Of a DNA stretch of 64,000 nt, positions 1 to 6,593 are shown one piece after another. The notes beneath the pieces are model-generated. The model saw nothing but the letters and a program-made list of their open reading frames with translations. It was not told the DNA's origin and did no database searches. Both the position numbers and the translations under genes were made by a program. Position 1 is the first letter of the stretch. Each line of letters opens with the position of its first letter. Origin of the DNA: Paramacrobiotus metropolitanus (Eukaryota > Tardigrada > Eutardigrada > Parachela > Macrobiotidae); the NCBI RefSeq assembly GCF_019649055.1, contig NW_026570335.1, positions 124,001 to 188,000 on the forward strand, read 5' to 3'.

Positions 1-360
1 ATTGTATGTGCATTTTTTTGAAAAGTTTTTGCGTGCAATTTTCAAAAATGTTTGCGTGCATTTTTTCAAAAATGTATGCGGGAAATTTTCTAAAAAATGT
101 AAACCTGCATTTTTTTGAAAAATTTTATCCGTGCGTTTATCTCAAAAATGTATTTGTATTTTTTTGAAAAAATTTATTCGTGCATTGTCTCAAAAATGTA
201 TGCGGGAATTTTTTCAAAAAATATACGCGTGCAGTTTTTGAAAAAACGTATCCGTGCGTTTTTCTCAAAATTGTATGTGCATTTTTTTGAAAAGTTTTTG
301 CGTGCAATTTTCAAAAATGTTTGCGTGCATTTTTTCAAAAATGTATGGGGGAATTTTTTC
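1..360 (+). repeat. Direct duplication of about 269 bp period inside the minisatellite
   Basis: The segment beginning ATTGTATGTGCATTTTTTTG at position 1 recurs at 270 and stays nearly identical for about 90 bases. The two copies differ near their ends, GCGGGAATTTT at about 78 against GGGGGAATTTT at about 346. This shows a second-level unit of about 269 bp, made of around eleven short units, and a fairly recent local duplication. Confidence 0.75.
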
Positions 361-1300
361 AAAAAATGTTCGCGTGCATTTTTTTTAAAAAACTATCCGT
401 GCGTTTTCCTCAAAAATGTACGTGCATTTTTTTGGAAAAATTTATGCGGCCATCTTTTCAAAAATGTGTCCGGGCCTTTTTTCAAAAAACGTATGCGGCC
501 GTTTTCCATCGATGCAAGAGTACATTGTTTCAAAAAGGTATGCGGGAATGTTTTTAAAAAATATACGCGCGCAGTTTGTCAAAAAATATATCCGTGCGTT
601 TTTTTGAAAATATATGTGCATTTTTTAAAAAATTTAGGGAAGAATTTTTTCAGAAAACGGACGCATGCATTTTCTCAAAAATGCATGCGGGAATATTTTC
701 AAAAAATGTACGCATGCGTTTTTTTCAAAAATGTATGCCAGCATTTTTTCGAAAAATGTTTGTGTGCATTTTTTGAAAATATTCCAGCATTCAATTTTGA
801 AAAAATTCACGCTACCGTCCTTGAGAAAAATGCAAAAACTCAAAAAAAATGCACGCTTACATTTTTGAGAAAAATTGTACGCCTATATTTTTGAGAAAAG
901 CGCGTGCTTTAATTTTTTTTGAGAAAAATGTACGCTTGCATTTTTGGGAGAATGCAAGCGTACATTTTCGACAGAAAGGCACGCTTACGTTTTTTAAAAA
1001 CATATACGCCTATATTTTATGGAAAAATGCACGCGTACATTTTTGAAAAAAATCCTTGCATAAATTTTCCCGCATGAAATTTCTGAAGCAATGTACTCTC
1101 CCATTGATGGAAAATGTCCGCATACATTTTTTTGAAAAATGGCCGCATACGTTTATGAAGACATCCTCGCAAACATTTTTCCGAAAAAATTGACATACAT
1201 TTTTGAGAAAAACGCACGGATACAATATTCAAAAAAAATGCACGCATAAAATTTTTCAAAAAAATGCTCGCATACATTTTTAAAAAAAATGCACGCATAG
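330..1300. repeat. Large imperfect inverted duplication, centre near 806
   Basis: Forward landmarks have reverse-complement partners at mirrored positions. The block at 502-531 (TTTTCCATCGATGCAAGAGT and on) pairs with 1085-1114 (ending ATTGATGGAAAA), midpoint 808. The block at 388-411 (TATCCGTGCGTTTTCCTC) pairs with about 1200-1222 (GAGAAAAACGCACGGATA), midpoint 805. The arms are therefore about 330-780 and 830-1300, diverged but co-linear. This is more than an orientation switch of single units, because rare unit variants are mirrored in order. Confidence 0.7.
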
Positions 1301-1834
1301 ATCCTTTTGAAAAAATTTACGCTACCAATTTTCAGAAAAAAAATTTGAAAATTTAATTTTTAAAAAATTCACGCTCAAATTTTTGAGAAAAATGTACGCC
1401 TACTTTCTGGGAGAATGCACGCGTACTTTTTTTGAAAATTTTTTGAAAATTAATCCGGGGATTTTTTTGAATAATGTACGCGTGCATCTTTTTTTAAAAA
1501 ATTTATGCGGGCATTTTTAGAAAATGTATGCGGGCATTCCTTCAAAAATGTACGCGTGCATTTTTTCCAAAAAAATGTACGCGTGCATTTTCTCAAAAAT
1601 GTATGCGTGCATTTTTTCAAAACTGTACGCGTGCATTTTGTTAAATAATGTACGCGTGCATTTGCGTTTTTTCAAAAACTGTACGCGTACATTTTTTCAA
1701 AAAATCTACGCGTGCATTTTTTTAAAGATGTATGCGGCATTTTTTCAAAAAATGTACGCGTGCAAATTTCCGAAAACGTATCCGGGGATTTTTGAAATAA
1801 TGCAAGTAGTTGTAACGCTAGAATAGCATTATTG

Positions 1835-2082
1835 CTCTGATTGGTCAGACACGCCCCCTTCTCTGATTGGTCGGACACGCCCCCTTCTCTGATTGGTCAG
1901 ACACGCCCCCTTCTCTGATTGGTCAGACACGCCCCTTCTCTGATTGGTCAGACACGCCCCCTTCTCTGATTGGTCAGACACGCCCCCTTCTCTGATTGGT
2001 CGGACACGCCCCCTTCTCTGATTGGTCAGACACGTCCTCTTCTCTGATTGGTCAGACACGCCCTCTTCTCTGATTGGTCAGA
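1835..2082 (+). repeat. 26-bp minisatellite with inverted CCAAT boxes, 10 copies
   Basis: Ten head-to-tail units start (CTCTGATTGG) at 1835, 1861, 1887, 1913, 1938, 1964, 1990, 2016, 2042 and 2068. The unit is CTCTGATTGGTCAGACACG followed by CCCCCTT. The unit starting at 1913 is 25 bp because it lost one C. Two units carry TCGGAC instead of TCAGAC, and the last two carry variant C/T runs. Each unit holds GATTGG, the reverse complement of the CCAAT box known as an NF-Y site, so the array would present ten such sites at a 26-bp spacing. Function is not shown; the motif is also short enough to be incidental to the repeat. Confidence 0.95.
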
Positions 2083-2153
2083 ACCGAACCGAACCGGACC
2101 GAACCGAGACTGAGCCGAGACAGAACCAGACCGAACCGATACCGAACCGAGCC
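2081..2153 (+). repeat. GAACC-type simple repeat
   Basis: Imperfect tandem of 5-6 bp words (GAACC, GGACC, GAGACT, GAGCC, GATACC) directly abutting the last 26-bp minisatellite unit. It ends near GAACCGAGCC and gives way to pyrimidine-rich single-copy DNA. It looks like a degraded microsatellite. Confidence 0.85.
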
Positions 2154-2202
2154 TGTGTCGCACTTTACCCCCTTTCTTTTGTTTCAATTTTCCCCACCCT
2201 CT

Positions 2203-2208
2203 TTTATT
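2203..2208 (-). terminator. Canonical polyadenylation signal AATAAA on the minus strand
   Basis: The plus strand TTTATT reads AATAAA on the minus strand, 86 bases past the stop codon of the minus-strand frame at 2294-2758. It is followed on that strand by a G-rich run (AGAGGGTGGGGAAAA) resembling a downstream G/U-rich element. Position and order fit a short 3' untranslated region. A six-base signal can occur by chance in AT-rich DNA, so this is support rather than proof. Confidence 0.5.
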
Positions 2209-2293
2209 CATTGTTCAGACAGCATTCGTATATGCAGGCACAGCGGTACATTGTTTAACAAGTAAACTAAAATATATCAGTATAATGGACACA

Positions 2294-2758
2294 TCATCGA
2301 ACAAAGAAAAGGCGACTGAAAGTCCGGTTGTTCTTCCAGTGCGTTGTGTGAATTTCCGCCATCAGAGCAAGAAATTCTGTATATGGCAATGTTATTATGC
2401 GGCCAAACTGGGAAAAACGGATCATACGGCCGCGTTTCTTATGAATTCTAAGCGCAAGGCGTAAACATCCCGGGCCAGCCAGTCCAATCTTTTTCAAGCC
2501 ATCACCGTTAAACCCACGTTCCAAACACCCCGCCCACGGTCCACCATAAATCATTTCCATGAATGCATTCAGGTGTGTGGATTGTAGCCGTACGCCGTAC
2601 TCCTTGGCCAGTGCTAGTCCATACGCATCCGGTTGGGCGTCATGTACTAAAAAACAGTACTCGTATTTTGGACACCAAAACGCTATAATTCTTGGCGTAA
2701 TTTTATATATTGTATAGCCCCGAAACGTTCCTATAATTTCTACACGGTTGTCAGACAT
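2294..2758 (-). CDS. Hypothetical protein, 154 aa, single-exon frame
   Basis: I do not recognise this protein. The frame runs 154 codons from ATG at 2758 to TGA at 2294. The start has A at -3 (GCAAAATGT), a good eukaryotic initiation context, and an AATAAA signal follows the stop by 86 bases. It is the only long frame in the window outside repeats, and unlike the repeat-born frames its composition is balanced. Residues 1-40 look like beta strands rich in aromatic residues (TFRGYTIYKITPRIIAFWCP). A glycine/cysteine-containing middle follows (YGGPWAGCLERGF, GPGCLRLAL), then a basic stretch HKKRGRMIRF and a basic C-terminus. There is no signal peptide or clear membrane segment. The segment RFSQFGRIITLPYTEFLALM faintly recalls the end of PC4/p15-type single-strand DNA-binding coactivator domains; this is by eye only and weak. 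It could be an unannotated host gene, part of a mobile element, or the exon of a larger gene. Confidence 0.45.
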   Translation of the reverse strand: MSDNRVEIIGTFRGYTIYKITPRIIAFWCPKYEYCFLVHDAQPDAYGLALAKEYGVRLQSTHLNAFMEMIYGGPWAGCLERGFNGDGLKKIGLAGPGCLRLALRIHKKRGRMIRFSQFGRIITLPYTEFLALMAEIHTTHWKNNRTFSRLFFVR

Positions 2759-2847
2759 TTTGCAGAGATTCTAATGAGTAACTAAACTATGTGTTCGCTT
2801 TCAGTGAGCGCGTTCATAGCTATTTGACCGGAGGCAGCTGTCGGTGG

Positions 2848-2875
2848 TGACGTAACTGGCGATGAGTCATATAAA
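2848..2875 (+). promoter_or_regulatory. CRE-like, AP-1-like and TATA-like motif cluster
   Basis: TGACGTAA (2848-2855, CRE/ATF-like), TGAGTCAT (2863-2870, AP-1-like) and TATAAA (2870-2875) lie within 28 bases, followed by TTCTCAGAA at 2879-2887. The cluster lies about 90-115 bases upstream of the ATG of the minus-strand frame at 2758. Read on that strand it gives TTTATAT, TGACTCAT and TTACGTCA. It could serve that gene, or a plus-strand transcript, or be a chance assembly inside a repeat. Related but less complete clusters recur to the right. Confidence 0.4.
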
Positions 2876-3020
2876 CTTTTCTCAGAAAACAGTACTCGTA
2901 CCTTCACCCCACTGCACCGGCACCGGCACCGGCACATCACCGGGCCCCACAGCTTACAAGTAGGGTAGCCATGTAATGTATGTATTGCACTGCCACTACG
3001 TACAAGCAAATTCATATTGT

Positions 3021-3039
3021 ATGAGTACTGTACTCGTAT
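3021..3039. repeat. Near-perfect 19-bp palindrome around GAGTACTGTACTC
   Basis: ATGAGTACTGTACTCGTAT is an inverted repeat about a single central T, with GAGTAC mirrored exactly and one mismatch in the outer arms. Half or full versions recur in the same repeat family at 3261 and 4341 (GTACGAGTACTGTACTTTG), so it is a conserved element of the unit rather than an isolated hairpin. Confidence 0.6.
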
Positions 3040-3399
3040 AGACAGAGCGCGCCAACAGCAAGCTTTCTGATTGGTATCAGAAAGAATCTGACAGCGCCTA
3101 GTGATGTGACTTTTCTCAGAAAAAAGCGGCTAATACACTGCACCGCACATCACCGGCTGCTGCACAACACGACACCTCAAAGGTATGGTAAACTGTACCG
3201 AACCACCACGTATAGGTACTGTATGTATTGTACGATCGATACTCGGGAACAAATAATACTGTACGAGTACTGTACTTTGCACTCGTATAGACAGAGTGAG
3301 GTAACAGCTTATGCACAAACAAGTATTATTGTACTCGTATAGACAGAGCGGGGTAACCGCATGCTGTGTGATTGAATCCGACAGCAGCCGTCAGCGCTT

Positions 3400-3575
3400 G
3401 GCGATGAGTCTTTTCTCAGAAAGCGCCAAGAGAAACAACACTTGTGCTTAAATACTGCACCGTATTGCACCGGGCTCCCGGACAGCACCGGCCCCAGCAC
3501 AGCAGCGCCGTAACATCGCACCGCATCTGATCCAGCACCACATCCAACCGCGCGGCATCGTACAGGTAAGGTAGA
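3400..3575 (+). promoter_or_regulatory. Promoter-like module with splice-donor-like end (best copy)
   Basis: In order: GATGAGTC (3403), TTCTCAGAA (about 3413), TTAAATA (about 3449), a GC-rich stretch with repeated CACCGG/CAGCACC words, then ACAGGTAAGGT at about 3557, a strong match to a 5' splice site (CAG/GTAAG). A neighbouring copy at 3755-3895 shows GATGAGTCA, a TTCTAAGAA variant, TTTATA, CACCGTATTAGACCGG and AAAGGTATGG in the same order. This looks like a core promoter, first exon and splice donor repeated in tandem. The order is seen in the sequence; function is inference. Confidence 0.3.
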
Positions 3576-4640
3576 TGAATTAATCATGTACCGTACTGCC
3601 ACTACTCATAAAAAAACGTATACTGCACGAGTATTGTACTTTGCACCCGTATGGTCCGAACGCTTCAACTGCACGCTATCTAGGGTGAATTCAGATAGCA
3701 TCAGGCAGTGAATGTGTTCAGTCATCAAACTTTTGATGTTCCGGCTGCGCTGGCGATGAGTCACAATGACTTTCTAAGAAGGGATTAGAGAAAACAGTAC
3801 TTGTGCTTTATACCTGCACCGTATTAGACCGGCCTCCACACAGCAACGGCCTAACACCGCACCGGATCAACACTACACTGCTCCGCAAAGGTATGGTAAA
3901 CTGCACCTAAGCGTCAGGTAATGTATGTATTTTACTGCCACTACGCGCAAATAAATAATTATACGTATACGAGTACAAACATGCAAATATTGTACGAGTA
4001 GTGTACTTTGTGCTCATATGATAAGAGCGCGTAAAAGCAGTATGCGGTCTGATTAAAATTAGTCAGTATCTGTTAACGCCTGTGTGCGTGCAGCCTCTCT
4101 GTTTAGTCATCAAACGTTTGAGCAAAATCAACTTATTATTTTGATTAACATTACAGACAAGTTTACTTGCACCTATGGGCATTCAAAACTAGATGTACAT
4201 ACTGGTCAGAAAAAACAATATAGACGTACCGTGCACATCCACCGGTTCTCGCACAGCAACGGACCGGAGCCAATTCCATTACCAAATAGCCATGTGCTGT
4301 ATGTAATGTACTGCCACTACTTGCACAAATATATAATGTTGTACGAGTACTGTACTTTGCACCCGTATAGATAGAGTGCGGTAACAGCCTACGCGCAAGC
4401 AAATATTATGGTACGAGTAATATAACTTACACTCGTATGGACACAGCGAGCCAACAGCATGCTTTCTGAAAAAAATCAGATCAGCAGCGATTGTGAGCAT
4501 GCAGCCTGTCTGTTCAGTCATTAAACATTGCGGCGAAATCGACTTATTTTTCTGATCAAGACTAAAGATAAGTTTACTTGCACTTATGAAAATATAATAT
4601 TAGATTTATGTACTGCATGCAGCACAGTGTATACACTAAC

Positions 4641-4899
4641 CGCCACTAACAATTTTAAACGGGCTAACATTCACTGGAAACAGCCATGCGCCACTGTCTA
4701 GGAACATATGCTGTTTGCATATTTACAAACAGATATTAGTAATAATTATGATTATATGGACGGACAGATACCGTACTTCCGACAACAAAAAACGTTACTT
4801 ATCTTTTCTTCGTGAGCTGTGGATTCCACACATCGATTGCATTTCCAAGTAAGGCGCAACTACACGGGTTACTACTCAGGTAGGAAATGGTTCCGGTAA
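4641..4899. other. Apparently single-copy spacer before the satellite
   Basis: About 260 bases that match neither the 340-410-bp repeat to the left nor the satellite to the right. It holds no open frame of note. It contains two nested dyads at 4706-4732 and ends in TTCCGGTAAA directly before the first satellite base. Its last bases (CCGGTAAAGTTC) partly resemble the satellite at the same place (ACCGAGTTC), suggesting the junction formed at short homology. Confidence 0.6.
4706..4732. repeat. Nested inverted repeats
   Basis: ATATGC (4706-4711) pairs with GCATAT (4717-4722) around TGTTT. Overlapping it, CTGTTTG (4711-4717) pairs with CAAACAG (4726-4732) around an 8-base loop. The two hairpins share the bases TGTTTGCAT and so would be alternative folds. 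They lie about 170 bases left of the satellite edge. Chance occurrence in AT-rich DNA is possible. Confidence 0.45.
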
Positions 4900-5793
4900 A
4901 GTTCTTTATATTTTTGAATCGATGGCAGTGGCAAAACTGTCTGTCCAAAAATCAGTTACGTTAATACGGATTTCAGCTTATGATAACAGACAGAACTGTT
5001 TGTAAGCCAGTCACGGTATGTACCGTGAGGTTGCTAATAGTGTGAATCTTTTGTAGCTGCCTAGAGCAACGTGGAATTACACCAAACGGTCGTATGGATG
5101 ATAACGGTGTAGCAAAAAATCGGATTACGTTCATACATGGGATTAGAAGGACGAATTGTTTTGCACGTCAACGGTAATTATCGTGAGATCAGAAACAGTT
5201 TGAACCGCTTTTAACTACCTAGAGCAACGTAGAATCGCACCGAACAATCGTATGGAAGAGGATGGTACAGCACAAAACCGGATTTTGTTCAAACATGTGA
5301 TTGCGAAAAAGAATTGTTCAGTGGCGCCAACGGATGTATATCGCGTGCTTGCAAATGATGTGTCCAGTTGGTGGCCAGCTAGGCCAGCACGAAACAGCTC
5401 CATTCTTCATGATGGAATGTTCTAGAACTGACCAGCTAATATCCATGGAAATATATGACCGTTATTGTATGATATCATATTCAAGCCCGCTTATCTACGG
5501 TCGTAGATTGAATTGCTTACTTTTGTTACTCAAATTAAGCCAAATAAATTTTCAGTCATTTCATTCGATTTAACTTTTCAGCCTTTTTACCAGATTTTTA
5601 AAGGCTATAGTCAGGTTTTTTTCAAAAAATGACTTTTTTTAAAAGTTGTTCAGATGACCACTATTTTGCTGAGCGAGTGAAATCTCGAAAGACTGAACCG
5701 AGTTCTTTATAGTTTTGAATCGATGGCAGTGGCAAAACTGTCTGTCCAAAAATCAGTTACGTTAATACGGATTTCAGCTTATGATAACAGACA

Positions 5794-5953
5794 GAACTGT
5801 TTGTAAGCCAGTCACGGTATGTACCGTGAGGTTGCTAATAGTGTGAATCTTTTGTAGCTGCCTAGAGCAACGTGGAATTACACCAAACGGTCGTATGGAT
5901 GATAACGGTGTAGCAAAAAATCGGATTACGTTCATACATGGGATTAGAAGGAC
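5794..5953 (+). repeat. Monomer A of the 800-bp unit (reference copy), 160 bp
   Basis: It runs from GAACTGTTTGTAAGCC to just before GAATTGTTTTGC. It contains the dyad CACGGTATGTACCGTG and the words ACCGTGAGGTTGCTAATAG, CTAGAGCAACGTGGAATTAC and GATTACGTTCATACATGGG. These align co-linearly with monomer B (ATCGTGAGATC, CTAGAGCAACGTAGAATCGC, GGATTTTGTTCAAACATG) with about the same spacing throughout. It recurs in every long and every 340-bp unit. In type II copies CTAGAG becomes CTCGAG, an XhoI site. Confidence 0.8.
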
Positions 5954-6110
5954 GAATTGTTTTGCACGTCAACGGTAATTATCGTGAGATCAGAAACAGT
6001 TTGAACCGCTTTTAACTACCTAGAGCAACGTAGAATCGCACCGAACAATCGTATGGAAGAGGATGGTACAGCACAAAACCGGATTTTGTTCAAACATGTG
6101 ATTGCGAAAA
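5954..6110 (+). repeat. Monomer B of the 800-bp unit (reference copy), 157 bp
   Basis: It runs from GAATTGTTTTGCACGTC to just before GAATTGTTCAGTGGC. It is the closest relative of monomer A, with no gap over about 120 bases from CGTGAG to CATG. It is absent from the 340-bp units. The codon-like words TATCGTGAGATC and CTAGAGCAACGTAGA are separated by the same offset as in monomers A and C. In the rightmost copies (for example 61399 and 63441) the word is GAGATCGCAAACAG; type I has GAGATCAGAAACAG. Confidence 0.8.
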
Positions 6111-6260
6111 GAATTGTTCAGTGGCGCCAACGGATGTATATCGCGTGCTTGCAAATGATGTGTCCAGTTGGTGGCCAGCTAGGCCAGCACGAAACAGCTC
6201 CATTCTTCATGATGGAATGTTCTAGAACTGACCAGCTAATATCCATGGAAATATATGACC
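6111..6260 (+). repeat. Monomer C of the 800-bp unit (reference copy), about 150 bp
   Basis: It starts GAATTGTTCAGTGGCGCCAA and aligns with monomer B through AACGGATGTATATCGC, GCTTGCAAATGATGTG and CTAGGCCAGCACGAAACAGC. It ends near ATCCATGGAAATATATGACC, matching the CATACATGGGATTA end of monomer A. It carries the 10-bp palindrome GTTCTAGAAC in type I; type II has GTTCTAGTAC. The C/D boundary is set by this alignment and is uncertain by about 10 bases. Confidence 0.65.
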
Positions 6261-6442
6261 GTTATTGTATGATATCATATTCAAGCCCGCTTATCTACGG
6301 TCGTAGATTGAATTGCTTACTTTTGTTACTCAAATTAAGCCAAATAAATTTTCAGTCATTTCATTCGATTTAACTTTTCAGCCTTTTTTACCAGATTTTA
6401 AAGGCTATAGTCAGGTTTTTTTCAAAAAATGACTTTTTTTAA
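6261..6442 (+). repeat. Segment D of the 800-bp unit (reference copy), about 182 bp
   Basis: This is the most diverged member. Its status as a monomer rests mainly on spacing: it fills the gap between C and E in a unit whose other parts are 150-160 bp. Weak matches to the other monomers include TCTACGGTCGTAG and TTTCATTCGATT. It has two perfect dyads, TATGATATCATA and CTACGGTCGTAG. It ends in GTCAGG, a T run, an A run and TGAC, a hairpin-like inverted repeat whose homopolymers vary in length between units. Confidence 0.4.
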
Positions 6443-6593
6443 AAGTTGTTCAGATGACCACTATTTTGCTGAGCGAGTGAAATCTCGAAAGACTGAACCG
6501 AGTTCTTTATAGTTTTGAATCGATGGCAGTGGCAAAACTGTCTGTCCAAAAATCAGTTACGTTAATACGGATTTCAGCTTATGATAACAGACA
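6443..6593 (+). repeat. Monomer E of the 800-bp unit (reference copy), 151 bp
   Basis: It starts AAGTTGTTCAGATGACC and ends before GAACTGTTTG of the next A. It aligns with B at the CTGAACCG word (GTTTGAACCG in B; GATTGAACCG in type II E) and with A near its end (TTACGTTAATA against TTACGTTCATA). It occurs alone as the about 151-bp extra unit at 61905, 62056 and 63003, which confirms its limits independently of the alignment. Confidence 0.7.

Larger units (their letters stand above)
1..1815. repeat. AT-rich minisatellite, about 24-25 bp units, diverged
   Basis: Degenerate tandem repeats whose unit reads roughly TGTACGCGTGCATTTTTTCA followed by AAAA. Clean landmarks (TACGCGTGC) fall at 1551, 1578, 1602, 1626 and 1651, a spacing of 24-27 bp. 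Each unit joins a GC-containing near-palindrome (ACGCGT, TGCACGCGTGCA) to T-run/A-run inverted repeats. Orientation is as written in about 1-780 and 1440-1800, and reversed in about 830-1420. A longer duplication lies within it: the first 90 bases recur from 270 with few changes. No gene is supported here. Open frames in both strands arise because the unit is a multiple of three and free of stops in several frames. Confidence 0.9.
2820..4640 (+). repeat. Decayed tandem repeat, about 340-410 bp, several copies
   Basis: Recurrent landmarks in a constant order define old tandem copies. A CTCGTATAGACAGAGCG-like word occurs at about 3034, 3282, 3334, 3640, 4014, 4363 and 4430. ACTGCCACTAC occurs at about 2990, 3594, 3938 and 4310. 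GATGAGTC with TTCTCAGAA or a variant occurs near 2861, 3103, 3403 and 3755. TTCAGTCATCAAAC or a variant occurs at about 3717, 4102 and 4513. An AAAGGTATGGTAAACTG or CAGGTAAGGTAG word occurs at about 3178, 3558 and 3885. Copies are too diverged to give a fixed period. All frames here are short (under 100 codons) and overlap on both strands, so I call no gene. Confidence 0.7.

Noticed and set aside
1829-2059. 76-codon minus-strand frame with repeated SDQSEKGACLTNQ
   Set aside because: A direct translation of the 26-bp minisatellite. The period is not a multiple of three, so the frame cycles and survives only because the unit lacks stops.
3106-4521. Several 60-97-codon frames on both strands of the decayed repeat
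   Set aside because: They overlap one another in different frames, have no consistent start, and do not match between repeat copies.
5570-5590. CENP-B box
   Set aside because: ATTCGATTTAACTTTT has the TTCG start but lacks the CGGG core end; no other candidate was seen in the unit.
5550-5600. Splice-acceptor-like TTTAACTTTTCAG in segment D
   Set aside because: A pyrimidine-rich tract with CAG is common in AT-rich DNA; no donor or coding exon accompanies it.
6053-6373. 106-codon frame starting MEEDG, repeated in many 800-bp units
   Set aside because: It crosses monomers B, C and D, shortens to 90 codons whenever an A run gains one base, is interrupted by insertions at 20580-23000, and has no conserved start context or family. 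Near-identity between copies reflects DNA homogenisation, not selection on protein.
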